Of a stretch of 64,000 nucleotides of DNA, positions 31,989-42,834 are shown piece after piece. The stretch spans positions 248,001 to 312,000 of the forward strand of contig JAAKBF010000374.1 in NCBI GenBank assembly GCA_012656075.1, written 5' to 3'. This DNA is from Phytophthora hibernalis. Lineage: Eukaryota > Oomycota > Peronosporomycetes > Peronosporales > Peronosporaceae. The notes beneath the pieces are model-generated. The model saw only the letters and a program-made list of their open reading frames with translations, ran no database searches and was not told the DNA's origin. The stretch's first letter is position 1. Each line of letters starts with the position of its first letter. A program made the translations under genes and the position numbers.

Positions 31989-33600
31989 ATGCAAGCGTGG
32001 AAACCAGAGAAACTGTTGAAGGTGCTAGCCGCGCTAGTCGTTCTGGCCAGCGCCAGCACAAGCGGTGAGGGTGACAGCAGTGCGACCAATTCTACAGACA
32101 TCCTCTTCCCGTCACAAGTGGCCGTGGTGACAACAACTGAGCCTCTCTTGCCCAACTGGGTTAGGATGGTTGACCCCACCGAAACGGGGTGCTATCGCAA
32201 GACATACATCTCCACAACTTGCTCAACAGGATACGTCTCTGACAAGATTGCATCGTGCCGGGCTGAGTGTCCGATCAGCTACCCCGTGGAGTGCGGCCTT
32301 GAGTGCATTCAGCAGAATGGGGACTGCGCTCTGCACATTGTCGGCAACATCCAAGCTTTCGCCAATGCTGCTTTGAGATCCGCGACATCAGGGATTTTCG
32401 GCCAACTGAGTGCAGCCAGTGCAGCTGTACAGCAAGGTGTCAAGTGCGGTCAACAGCTTTTCACGACGGTGAGTGACGCTGTTTCTTATGCAGAACAATT
32501 GCAAACGAGTTTCCCAAACTCGCCCCAAGAGCAAATTATTTCACTTCTGAACCACTCCGACATCGTCGTCCGAGACTTGCCCACTGCAGTGAGCGTCTGT
32601 CTCGGTTTGGATGCACCAACAGACTTCATTAACGTCGCCGCAAGAATTGTGAGTATTGTCGACCAGGTACTTATTGAAGTGGTGGAGAGAGGCTCGTCGC
32701 TTTTGGGCGTCGACACATTCATCACGTTTATCAAAGCGATCGGTGCTGGAGATTCAGTAGAGACGCTCGTAGCGGACGACACAGCGGCACTGCTGAATCT
32801 CATCGAGGCCGGACGAACTTGTGGCACCGAGTTGCAGTCTGTCATCAACAAGGTATCCAACGCAGTAGCTACGATCAAGGAGGCAGACACCGACTCCACT
32901 GCCAGCGCCATTCGTGTTGCGCTTGGTGACTCGGACCTTTTCTTCGCGAAATTCCAACAGTGACGAACAACTGCATCAAGAACATCACCGACGGTGATGC
33001 ATATACTGTGCGAGACCAGATCCGAACGGCGCTAAGTATGATCACTGACGACCTCATTAACATAGCAGACGACGAAGATGATAAAGCTCTGTCAGTGGCT
33101 AACTACATTGCAAAGGTCGCTGATATGGGCCTGGATGTGATCGCCACGTTTGACCCCACAGGGATTGCTTCGATGCTAGGCCAGTACGTCCAACCGATCT
33201 GCGGCCCCACTGCTTTCGTCGGTGAGATTGACGATGGATCCCTGGAAGATGCGCTTGCACTCACCGCTAAAGACGATGCATTTGCTGGTAGTTACGGCAA
33301 CTGGAGCCACAATGGAGACGGGGTTGTCAACGTGGTTTTCGAGAGCACGGATACGGAGGACGTCACTGTGACCATCCACTCTGCGGGGCACGAGATCGCC
33401 CAGGTAAGCGTCCCGAGTGGCGCAACAGCCACTTGAACTCGACTGTGGCCATCCTCCAAAACAAATCATTGTACTTTGACCGCTGGCGACCAGGCTTCTT
33501 GCGTCTTCCGGGGTCGGGCGGAGGTTCGCTGGTTATGTGGGTCCCAAGCTCGTCAGCTGGCGGCCACATAGAACTAGTCGCGAAGATTAATGCGAGTTAG
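31989..33600 (+). CDS. Large secreted protein of unknown family
   Basis: About 537 residues. The ATG at 31989 begins a signal peptide (LLKVLAALVVLASAST). A Cys-rich block follows (near 32190-32335), with eight cysteines within about 40 residues. Then comes a long, mostly helical Ala/Val/Ile-rich region with regularly spaced Cys and a WSHNGDGVVNVVF beta-type segment near 33302. The C-terminal domain (33435-33597) ends ELVAKINAS. Two frame breaks, at 32960 (single G after CA) and 33435 (single G after CTT), each look like one lost base, because natural protein resumes directly after them. No RXLR, CRN or elicitin motif is present. The Cys-rich start suggests an apoplastic or wall-associated protein; no function can be assigned. 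Confidence 0.75.
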
Positions 33601-35330
33601 GCATCGAACAAGTAAGATTAGGTGGAAATATTGGAAATACGGTTAGCAAATACGTCGAAGTAAGAGCGATGGAGTATTATTCAAACATCCAATACGCATT
33701 CTATGCATCCACTGCGTTGTCGAGGGATAGCAAGAGCTCTCCAGTAGTGCTGCAGCTCAAATTTGTAAGAATGCATCGCGTGCTCAACTGCTTCCTAAAA
33801 ATACATGAGACGAACTGATGCTTACGAACCATTCGGAAATTTCGAGATAATCACCTAATAGTTGACCCTTCATTTTTCGTACCTAACCCAAAATTTAAAA
33901 TATTAACGTACCTTTCATTCGTAACAAATCGAATAAAACTCCTATCCGAGGGTTTTACAAGAAATTTCAAACAATATACGAATCGAAAGTCCAAAATGTA
34001 CCCCATTTTGAGGGCCTGAAAAGGAGATACTTTTTCCAGATGCCCCTCGTGCAACGAGTATTTCATAATACAATGCAACCGAGGGCTCAAAGGATGCACA
34101 AGACACACGTCTTTCCAATCGTGTACTTAAATCGCGATTCGTACTTAGGTTCGTAAGCAGCTTTTTGTTTGGGCACTCGTTACGTAGACCAATTTTATGG
34201 ACATAAAAAGACCAATTATCCTGCAACTTCAGCACCTCTTACAGCAACTGTGCCCGACCCCTCTCAGGGGAAGTGGCGTGGAAAATGTCGAGGTTTAGCA
34301 CACCGCGCGAAGGCTTCGCTTCGCACGTCGATGCTAAACTTCTCTGGTCAAGACCGTTCGTTTGACCCTAGTCTTGCAGCGCTGCGCGCTGCGCTTGATC
34401 TCGCCGGCTGAAGCCGGCGACTTTGGTTGCTTTTCAGGTACTAGGGCTATTCGCCTGGCTTTAACGAGATAGTTGGTCTACGTATTAATAGGCACTTTCT
34501 ATTGTTTGACGCCGGCATATTATACCTGTTCAACAGTACCGGTACTAGTACCGGTATATATTCAGGTATTTTACGGTTTATGCTCAGCCCTATCCCGTGT
34601 GTATTTCGGGTGACGCCTCTGACAGGGAGAATACGGTACTCACAATATATTGCCATATTTGGGACGCATAATTGATTTTCCTGAGCAAGATGATGCCCTA
34701 CAATAATTGATTGTTCAACCGTTTTACATGACGAATTTTGCCTAATCACGAGTACGAAAAGTGGATTTTGATTAATGAAATCCTCCATTAAAAAAATTGC
34801 AATAATTGATGTTTCAATCTTCGTTTTCAGATGCAATAATTGAGGGTAGGCTGTCGACCACCTCCGCTTCCACAGTATTTTAGGAAGCACTGCTACGTAG
34901 TACCAAGTTTCGCAAGCCATCATATACCTGAGTCAGCGTCTTTGCTGCCAGGAACATCAAATGATGAAGTTAAAGGTGCTGCATCTTTATGACTTTTGCG
35001 GTAAGTTACAGTACATGTAGTATAATACTATTAGTAATAATACAATTTAAATGAAAGAATGTGCCGTGTGCTGCTGTTTGACCAATGAGTCAGCACGCAC
35101 ACGAACCTTTGTTACCCAGGAAAGTCAGATGATGAGTATAATTTATAACTCCGCTGTCTTTCATGGACACCCCATTGCAACGACACAACAAAAGTAAACC
35201 ACGACTAAGCTTTCAAAAAAATCAAATGAAACGGAGTCCTTCTTTTACAGTCATTGCCTTTTGCCTTGTCCATAGCTTGTGCCGATGCTCGAATTTTGCC
35301 GCGTCTAAGCGATCTTCCGCCCTGCCAACT
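33601..35330. other. Repeat-rich intergenic region
   Basis: About 1.7 kb without a recognisable gene. It holds CAGTACCGGTACTAGTACCG near 34530, a strong hairpin at 34401-34420 and AT-rich tracts. Frames are short. Confidence 0.5.
34401..34420. repeat. Perfect 8-bp hairpin
   Basis: TCGCCGGC, a TGAA loop, then GCCGGCGA. The stem is entirely GC-rich except its outer pair, in an otherwise AT-rich region. It has no T-tract and is not near a gene end, so a terminator is unlikely; it may be a transposon end. Confidence 0.55.
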
Positions 35331-36037
35331 TCAAAAGAGCTGGTATTCTTCGTTCAAGCTGAGTTTGTACTCAGATTTTCGTTGTAGCCCAAGCATTTGT
35401 TTCACGTAAGCATTTGTCCTTTTCTCCTTCGCCCAAATACCAATTTTCGCAGTCATCTCAGCTGAGTAGACGCTTCCGACGATAACCATGGGCTCAGCGC
35501 CGCTAGCAAGGTGCTGGTGTAGCTGGTTGTCGCATATCGCACATAGATTTTGAACGCCTTGCTACCTTCGCGTCGAGCTGCAGGCACTTCCGGCAATTTC
35601 AAGGCTCTCCAAACCTCGTGCGTGGGTACTCCGTTCCGTCCGTCGTGTAGCCATTCGATGAGCTGAAGCCCTCCAGTCTTGCGCAAGTACTCCTCGTAGT
35701 ATTTGTATGCTGGACTCGTCTTCAGAGCTTTTCCAGTAAGCTTGTCCAGGCCCAATGACTGTTTCACGTACTCCTCCGATTTCCCAACTAGAGCCCAATA
35801 CTTCACCTTTGCCCACTTCCCCAATGGATGAGCCCAATCCTTCACTTGTGGCCACTTCGCCAATGAGTCTACACCTCGTTCCTTAACACCAGCCGAATCG
35901 ATGTCGGCACTTCGTAGTTGTCTTCCATCGAGAGGAGCGTTGAAGGTTTGGCTTGGCTCTGCGGCAATTGGCTGGGTACCAGTGCTCACGAAGAAGGCGA
36001 GCACCGTCGCAAGCAGGACGTAATAGACGCGCCTCAT
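35331..36037 (-). CDS. RXLR effector, C-terminal frame break
   Basis: Predicted secreted effector. The ATG at 36037 begins a signal peptide (MRRVYYVLLATVLAFFVSTG). The translocation motif is RQLR, about residue 40, with no clear dEER block (only ERGVDS further on). Helical modules follow, including KYWALVGKSEEYVKQSLGLD (near 35790) and YKYYEEYLRKTGGLQLIEWL (near 35690). In the uninterrupted frame the protein stops at 35453 (194 residues). From about 35500 another frame reads AEPMVIVGSV and then a further module with YVKQMLGLQ, ending at 35331. The relic at 54.4 kb keeps AEPMIMVGGV in the equivalent place. I therefore think the longer product is ancestral and a base is missing near 35497-35502. 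Confidence 0.8.
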
Positions 36038-36071
36038 TGGAAGTCGAGCAGTGACTTGAAGGCTCTCCAAC

Positions 36072-36085
36072 AAATTGTGAAATGC
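36072..36085 (-). promoter_or_regulatory. Inr/FPR-like core promoter of effector
   Basis: On the minus strand GCATTTCACAATTT lies 35-48 bases upstream of the effector start and fits the oomycete initiator pattern with one mismatch (GCATT for TCATT). Confidence 0.55.
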
Positions 36086-36363
36086 ACTGACAGCGCAATA
36101 TTGATTCCGTGTATGACGCGTTATTACTGAATCGTTATCCTTGCATAGCACGTACGAAGATTGACTCTAATTTAAGCGGTGGGAGACGCACTTAACTGGG
36201 GAGATTCTCCCCGGTCTCCTTTGTCAAAGTCCCGGATTGGCTTAAATAATCAATTTCTGCTATTGGTGAGGCTTTCGACCAATGCCTTTGCTCCCACCAG
36301 CCACCGAGCATCAACATTTTAAGCGGCAGCCGACAGCAAAATACCCGACCTTGAAGAGTCACA

Positions 36364-37787
36364 ATGGCTTCGGAGGGAGGTGAAGAACTGGTGGTGTATG
36401 ATGAGGAGTCAAGCGCTCGAATCAAGGATCGCGAGCTAGGTATGTCCATCGCGAACGTATCAGCCCGAGCCCAAGTCATTGCTGCGTACCAAGAACAGTT
36501 GCACGCAAATCAGCAACTTCAAGCTCAGCAGTAGCAACACACGTGCACCAGGCGCGAGTCGAAGCGGAGACGAGAACCGAGGCGCTGGAAGAAATGATAC
36601 GTGCAACACGGATCCATACCGCTGTCCTGAGCAGCATGTCAATTCAAAGCTGCAATCGGCAATTTCAGTCGCCAATGAAGTGGCTGAGACTCAAGCGCGA
36701 GCAATAGCTGAAACCCATGTAATTCAGCATGCTCAAGTCAGCGACCTTCGGATGGAGGAATCGTTCAAGCAGCTGGAGGCCCAACTTCAGGCAAGCTTTG
36801 AGGAGCGAGTGCGGGAGGTGATTACGGCGCATATGGAGCAAATTGGTGCAGAAATTCGCCTAGCCATCGCAACACAAGGTCAAGAGATTTTAAAACAGGT
36901 AGAGCGTCAAATGAATCAGAAGCTCATAACAGCCCAATCAAGTTTTTCCAGCGTTGTGCAGAGAAAACGGCAAAGTCAATCGTCCGGCGACAGCATGCAG
37001 AAGAAAATAACTCTCACGAAGCTCTCACAAGGCCCCTTATACAAAAGATTTCGGAATGTGAAGCCACCGCGGTTGCAAGAGCAGCACGTCATACCGACGA
37101 ACTTTTTGACACACACGTCAACCAAAAGCCGTCACTATGGAGTCAATACTTCCTGGGACGAATCCAGCAAACGGTCAGCAGTCAATAACGATTACCGCCG
37201 CTCTCGATAATTCGGGTGATAACAACTCGTCATGACCAGAAGAAGAAATGAAGCCCGTAGTTGCATGCCAAGCCCATGAAGTGAACAACCATCGTGCAGT
37301 TGATAATTCTACCTTAGCTTTGCTAAAAATGTTGAAAGCTGCAAAAAAATCCGCAAGCCTGAACCAGCGTCGAATTCAGTCGTAAGAGATGTGAGCAGAT
37401 CCGAGCAGAGTAAAGTTGTTGCACGAGCACCAGCTCGATCTCGCAGTCTCAAGGATAACAACTCAAAATCGGCGCGTGTGGTACCTCCACCCTCTTCCAA
37501 CTGATGACGATGAATAGCAATCTATCGTCATTGAGACCTGTGCAAAATCAATCAAATCAAGATCGTGTAAACGAAAACCTGGCTAGACGGAGGAAAACAC
37601 TCTACGAAGACTTTGAATCGATGATATTCAAGGAGGCTTCGGATCGAATCAAACGCTACAACGACGCGCTAACAGACGCTATGTAGCTGTAGCCACTTTC
37701 GATAAAATCAAAACTCAGGACGAGCGGAGAAACCGCGCTTTCCAACAATCAACACTACGGCAGTGGGACAAACGCGCATTATGAGAT
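36364..37787 (+). pseudogene. Coiled-coil (gag-like) element ORF, degenerate
   Basis: Starts MASEGGEELVVYDEESSARI at 36364 and continues through a long Gln/Glu-rich coiled coil (HAQVSDLRMEESFKQLEAQL near 36730; ERQMNQKLITAQSSFSS near 36903). It ends FQQSTLRQWDKRAL with a stop near 37785. There is a frame break near 36532 (CAGCAGTAGC), a change near 37210 and another near 37690. The 3' end coincides with a 57-base repeat that recurs at 37939. It looks like the structural protein of a mobile element, not a host gene. It is convergent with the tyrosine-recombinase element to its right. Confidence 0.5.
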
Positions 37788-37794
37788 TAGGGTG
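37738..37794. repeat. Repeat B, copy 2
   Basis: 57 bases (CTTTCCAACAATC to ATTAGGGTG), differing at two positions from 37939-37995. It overlaps the end of the coiled-coil ORF and flanks repeat A on its left. Confidence 0.8.
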
Positions 37795-37806
37795 CGGCGT
37801 GGCGGG

Positions 37807-37936
37807 TTGATCGAAGAGCGAAGAAAAGGAAAATGAGAGCTCTCAAGACGGCAGTCGTTTCCTAACTGCCTCCATGCGATCGGTAAACGACGCTTTCTTC
37901 TTCTGAGGATCTTTGCTCTCCGAATATAGAAACCAC
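37807..37936. repeat. Repeat A, copy 2
   Basis: About 130 bases, from TTGATCGAAGAGCG to AGAAACCAC. Homologous to 43318-43456, in the same orientation, with a few indels and substitutions. It is enclosed precisely by the two copies of repeat B. Confidence 0.8.
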
Positions 37937-37938
37937 AC

Positions 37939-37995
37939 CTTTCCAACAATCAACACTACGGCAGTGGGGCAAACGTGCATTATGAGATTAGGGTG
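37939..37995. repeat. Repeat B, copy 1
   Basis: Right-hand copy of the 57-base repeat. It starts two bases after the end of repeat A. Confidence 0.8.
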
Positions 37996-38084
37996 TGCAG
38001 TGGCGGCGCCCCAACATCATGTACCACTCTGCACCCTGAGGTCATAATGGAATGTGGTTGGCAAGCAAGGATCATTTCTGGGCT

Positions 38085-38335
38085 CGTGACTGTGCCAAAG
38101 CTCGAGTCGGTGCTTGGTTGTCTTCAACTGTGCAAGGCTCGAGTTGAAGACTCCGTCCTGTGCGAAGCTCGAGTCGGTGCGATTTGCAACAACTGTGCAA
38201 AAGCTCGAGTTGATGACTTAGAATGCACACGACTGTGCCGAAGCTCCAGTCGGTGCGATTTGTAGCAACTGTGCGAAAGCTCGCGTTGATGATTCACTGA
38301 TGCTCATGACGGTGTCGAGGCTCGAGTCAGTGATT
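38085..38335. repeat. Degenerate tandem array with GCTCGAGT cores
   Basis: About seven diverged units, each with CTGTGC or similar, then (A)AAGCTCGAGT, then (C/T)GGTG or TGATG, spaced roughly 25-60 bases. The core is the palindrome CTCGAG. It sits between the end of the recombinase and repeat B. Non-coding. Confidence 0.7.
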
Positions 38336-39372
38336 TATTCTGTATGAGTGCTCGAAGTGTGGCTGGGTATTGGGGAGCAAACACATAAGACTCGCGATCC
38401 TGCGAGATCTATCAACAGAGAGAACTGGGTATTTTTCGAAGGCATTGATAGCCATCGACCCAGAACTTTTATCACCAGCCTGTCCGCACCAGCGTTCAAC
38501 AACTTTGTCGCTCCCCCAATCCTCACCGAATGTGTTGAATATCTTGTCTGATCAAATCCTAATCTCGATGATGCTTGCTTGATGAGCCCTGTCATCTCCT
38601 TTGATGTAATTCCACCCCGACAAGAAGTGGCGAGGGCAGGTTCGCCATGTTATGTGCCATAATTTTTAGCTGCCTTGTAGATCCAACGTGCTGTTACCAC
38701 GGGGCATATAACTGGATAACCAGACTGATGTAGAATGAGCTCCTCTTGACCATACTAAAACTTCTTCGCGCCAGAAAGCCGAATACTGACCATTCGAGCA
38801 TGAATAGGAGCAACTTCTTCACCATACACATCGAGAAATGCGATATGGCCAAGTTGCAAATGTAATCGTGACTTTTGTTGTCGATGTATAAGTACTCAGA
38901 CCGTCTCAATAGAAAAAAGCGCGCTAGAAGTAGCCCGCCCCAGATTAATTGGTGTCGGCGTTGATCGAAATTCAAGATATCTCGAGTAGCGCGACCGTAA
39001 TTGGCTGCTTCTTGCGCACGGGGTCCGTGAAGCGCCGAATTCCGCGAAGGAGAATTGCGTGACTGGCGTTAACGCCAGGATCATATCCAAGGTGGTTCCG
39101 GTGATACCAACGCACCCCACACAGCTTACCGCATATAGTCGAATACTGATTGCCTTGTCGACTGCAATTTATGGCATGACGCAACATAAATACAGCGAAG
39201 GCCCTCTTTGAGCTGCGTTTTTGTTGATCGTGTCGCGTTCCAGCCACACTGAATAATTCATCAGCTCGCACCAATTCCCATTGCCGCCACGCTCGCGCAT
39301 AATTATCAGTCGACGTTCTTGCTAGAGCGCCTGAAGCGCAATAACCCCCAAGCTTCGAGGGCTTCCTCAACT
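38335..39372 (-). pseudogene. Tyrosine recombinase of the retroelement
   Basis: The N-terminal helical domain (LARTSTDNYARAWRQWELVR near 39310) precedes the catalytic domain. Box I Arg is in FFLLRRSEYLYID (near 38925). The second box is YSTHSVRIGGATKLL (near 38535), with the His and Arg of H-x-x-R. GRW follows, and the probable nucleophile Tyr is in FEKYPVLS, one frame over near 38420. At least two frame changes disrupt the gene. The catalytic residues can all be found, so decay is recent or partly due to sequence error. Confidence 0.8.
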
Positions 39373-40465
39373 CGGCGGGTACAAATGTGTCCAAGAACGA
39401 GAAAAGTTAGCAAAATAAGGCTGATGTGCCTTTGACTGCCACATCCAACTGCCTGCATTCGCAAAACAATTTTCTTCCGCGGGTACGTGTTCGGCCGTGG
39501 TGTAGAAGTTGTGTTGGACCTCCATTAGCGCCATCACACGGAGAAGAAGCTGGGCCAAACCATTACGACTCGATCGTTTGCTTGTCCAGCTGACTGCAGA
39601 TTGATTATCGATGCTAAATCGCACATGTCGAGGTTGTGAGGCTTTTGACCCCACTCTTTCCACCATACAACAACTTCAAATATCGCACTCAGTAGTTCTC
39701 GGACATTTATGTCAAAACCGTTTGCTTCTCTTTAATATTTGCAATCTCGCGCTTCTCGTCGTCATCAAATGTGATAAGGAGAAATTCTTTTCTCGTGCAC
39801 GCAGACCCAGGTCGCAGGCATCCATGATAATTCGAAAGTCGGGTTTCTCGCGATCCCCAAAACGGTCAAATCGATCTCCATTGAGGGGTGCAAGATTTAA
39901 ACCCACGAGAAACCAGCGGAGGTCCTCCCGAACTTCATTTGTGATCACAACTCGTGGGTAACGGTTAGCCGAGCGAAGACGCGATGCGATACTCTGGAAA
40001 AAGGCTGTTGCAGGACAAACGCATATTGTGACGTGTCGTAAACTTCCAAGCAGTCGATCAAGATGTAGACGAGAGCTGTGCATAGCATTAAGCACTTCGC
40101 GTACCCTCAATCGATTCTTCTCAATTTTTCAGAGGGCATTGACAGAGTTTGATCTGTTAGTGACCAATTCAGCCAGCCCCAGCGCCTTACCCTCTACAAA
40201 CCACGAGGATAATTGTTTCTCATTGCAAGCTAGAGGACCAAGGATATCGATCACTGCAGAGCGCAAGGCTAGATTTGCTTCAGAAGTCGTGTACCAATGT
40301 CTGGCTCAGCACAAATATAGTCATCGCAGGCAACACTGGTAAATGCACCGAGACTCGGATCATCCTGATCAACTCCAGCTGGTGGTGTCGTACAAATGCT
40401 TGATTTTGACCCCAGCAACCCAATCATATCCTGGAGAATCTGTCCAGCCAAACGGACAGCTCAGG
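39367..40465 (-). pseudogene. RT thumb and RNase H region of the retroelement
   Basis: CPFGWTDSPG (near 40455) is the RT palm segment just downstream of the LTR insertion. LDRLLGSLRHVTICVCPATAFFQSI (split by the usual DIRS spacing, near 40050) is the thumb. FRIIMDACDLGLRA (near 39830) and FSIDNQSAVSWTSKRS (near 39610) are the RNase H-like block. Stops and frame changes show decay. Confidence 0.75.
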
Positions 40466-40469
40466 TCAA
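40466..40469. repeat. Target-site duplication, left copy (TCAA)
   Basis: The TCAA immediately left of the solo LTR is repeated immediately right of it at 41374-41377. Removing the LTR and one TCAA restores the RT reading frame. Confidence 0.8.
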
Positions 40470-41373
40470 TGTGGTGTTAGGTTTTGGGCCCAAGCGATCA
40501 CAGCTCGGTCACCCGATTACCGACGTTGTGCCTTTCGGTGAAAGGCGATAACGCCACCCGATTGGCTTATCTCATTCCCCGCGCGGTAGTGACATAGGAG
40601 CGATAGTGACCGAGGTCTCGGCCGGGTAGTATAATAAACTCCCGGCCGATGGAACGAACCTCGTTTGTACCCATTTCAGTTTCGTACCCTCGGTCTTATA
40701 GAGCCGGGTACGGCATCACAAACTGGGATCAGTTCACACTGGATATTCGTATTTACGTATAGGACTAGCTATAGGATTGACTACAGAGGCTCTCAGATCC
40801 ATAGATCAACACAAATAAATCAGCAGTCTTCCCCCAAGTCACCAAGGGTTAAGTCCGTCTTCGGTAAGTCTAGCTAGCTTATCTTAGGGTCTGGATACGC
40901 TCGGCTTGCGGGATGCTGGTCAGCGAGCCTAAGGTACATTGAACCGAGGGTTTGTTGCTGGTCAGTCATAGAGATTAGAGTGGCCGAGTGTTGGGAGCGA
41001 CGAGAAGCGTCGTTCGCCTTATATTATAGTGGAACTGAGTGTTCCATAAATATTTTATTACCCGCCGAGGTTTTACTTCGGCAAACCCGTATCAGGCTTG
41101 ACAGCCGGTACCCTTCCTTCTGAGGGACGGCGGGGGTTCGCGCGAAAGCGCAATATTGCATACTAGCCCTCGCTCGTGGCTAGTGGTGCAGGTTATTGGG
41201 TTGGCCTAATACAACCTAGGTGTACAGAGGGTTCACATCCAACCCGGCGTAAGGGATCGTTCCTGGTCTTCAGGTTTCATCCAACATTCGTTGACCTGAC
41301 AAGGGGAAGCGAGTGTTGGTGGTGGGACTCATACCATTTGGTAGTGAGAATTTCTGCGTGATCCTACACTTCA
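40470..41373. mobile_element. Solo LTR (904 bp) inside the retroelement RT
   Basis: It begins TGTGGTGTTAGG and ends CCTACACTTCA, which are imperfect inverted termini of the TG...CA form. It is flanked by TCAA on both sides. It contains a promoter-like TAGTATAATAAACTCCCGG near 40627 and no coding sequence. No second LTR or internal region is present, so it most likely remains after LTR-LTR recombination. Orientation is not certain; the TATA-like box reads on the plus strand. Confidence 0.8.
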
Positions 41374-41377
41374 TCAA

Positions 41378-42290
41378 TCACGAGCATGCCGAGCTCAGGA
41401 ATGCTACCAGCAAAACGATCGACGTAATCAGCATAAATCGGAATGTGGCGAAAAGCTGTATATACATCACCAGTCATCATTTTGCTCGAATGTCCATCTT
41501 CCTTCAACTTGACAAGCCGCTGGGCAATGACAGCTGCGCCTTCATACTCATTTTCTATTGAGTTACCAGGTAACTTGTCGTCATTCACGGATATACCTAG
41601 GGAAGCGATAAATCGTGAATAATGCGAGCATCAATGTGTATATCAACGGCTCCTTTTGCCACAGCTCCAAAATTACTGCATGTTACACCGTCGAGGGAAG
41701 CGAAAAGATCTACATCGAGTACCAAGTACTGATTGGCGTCTTGACCCTTTCGAATGTTTTTAGTGATCACATTAAGCACCCGGACAGCAAGATCCGTGAT
41801 TGTCCAGTGACCTCCATCATGACATGACTCCATATCGTACAATTCGCTCCCATAAAACCCGATGTGGGTATGATTTTCATGCGACAAGACGACTGGGTAA
41901 CTCAAGGGCCTTATTAGGCCTAGTATCATCCGGGGTCTCGTTGCGTAGGAGTCGGCCAAAATCTGGAATGGAGCAACCGGACCAACAAATGAAATCACTG
42001 TACACTCGCTGTTTTCCCCGATCAATGAAGTACTTGGTCGCGTCCGCTTCTGTGGACTGTTTAGGAAAAGGTAGTGGAGGCGTGATTCCCTGAGCTCTTA
42101 ACGCAGCGTTGAGGCGAGCGGTGGCTTGATCCTGGTGGTACCCGTGCAGACGTTTCCGGACACTGTGGTTTTCTTTGAAACGACTTTGGGCTTGGCATAA
42201 GAATTCAGCCCGCGTAGTCGTTGAAATCGTGGCGAGACATGGTATAGAGTGACGAGTCGTGATCAGGGATAGGTGCTTTGACTGCAAATA
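41378..42290 (-). pseudogene. RT N-terminal part of the retroelement
   Basis: Minus-strand frames from 42287 to 41378 carry the RT fingers and palm. KYFIDRGKQRVYSDFICW is near 42045, VDIHIDARIIHDLSLP near 41640, and KMMTGDVYTAFRHIPIY (first catalytic Asp) near 41475. GMLVID at the LTR junction continues as LSCPFGW on the other side of the LTR. Frame changes occur near 41880 and 41590. Confidence 0.75.
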
Positions 42291-42834
42291 TGCTTGAGCG
42301 CCCGACGGTGCACATTGCCCCCTTCAAAGGTCCTTAAACTTTGACTTGAGCCCACCGAAATTCTTCACAATGTAAATTCATACCACCTCCAGAAGTTTTG
42401 CAGGTCTCAAGTGACCACACCGATAAAAACCAGGAGTCTCCATTTTCTCAGCAGGGTTGATTGGAAAGAAACTTCACACGAAGTGCTTTTCTATTCTCCA
42501 CAGGCAATGCTGTAAGAACGGAAATTGGAACGCCTGGGCGGTTACCATTGCGATCCGGCTTTGCTGACGACGATGGCATACCTTGGCGTTTTCCGGGAAA
42601 CCACTACCCTGATTGGGCGGTCGGCTTTCACCTCGTGTCATCCGCTAAATCATTTCTTCATGACATCGATCCGCAATACTCTGCAACATCTACTGATACG
42701 ATTCGTCGGTTTGCGTGAACTGCTGCCTTACAGCATCAGCAGGTTGACACTCACCCTCGGCCAACAGTGAACGAAAGATCTGAAATCGTTCATCGGCGAG
42801 TTCGTCAATGGCGAGCGCATCAATCGTATTGCTG

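Larger units (their letters stand above)
38335..42290 (-). mobile_element. Tyrosine-recombinase (DIRS/Ngaro-like) retrotransposon, interrupted
   Basis: Reading on the minus strand, the order is RT, RNase H, then tyrosine recombinase. That order and the recombinase type define the DIRS/Ngaro group, which integrates by recombination rather than with an integrase. The reading frames are broken in several places. A solo LTR (40470-41373) splits the RT exactly. Upstream frames to about 43560 may be the element's gag-like part. Repeats A and B at its two ends suggest split direct repeats. Confidence 0.8.

Noticed and set aside
32960..33436. Second separate gene starting after the first stop of the secreted protein
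   Set aside because: It has no start codon of its own at the junction and no signal peptide, and it continues the protein naturally after a one-base shift.
34401..34420. Rho-independent-type terminator
   Set aside because: The genome is eukaryotic, the hairpin has no following T-tract and no gene ends nearby.
38335..38595. Independent host recombinase gene
   Set aside because: The HxxR block continues the retroelement's recombinase, with its N-terminal domain and box I just upstream on the same strand.
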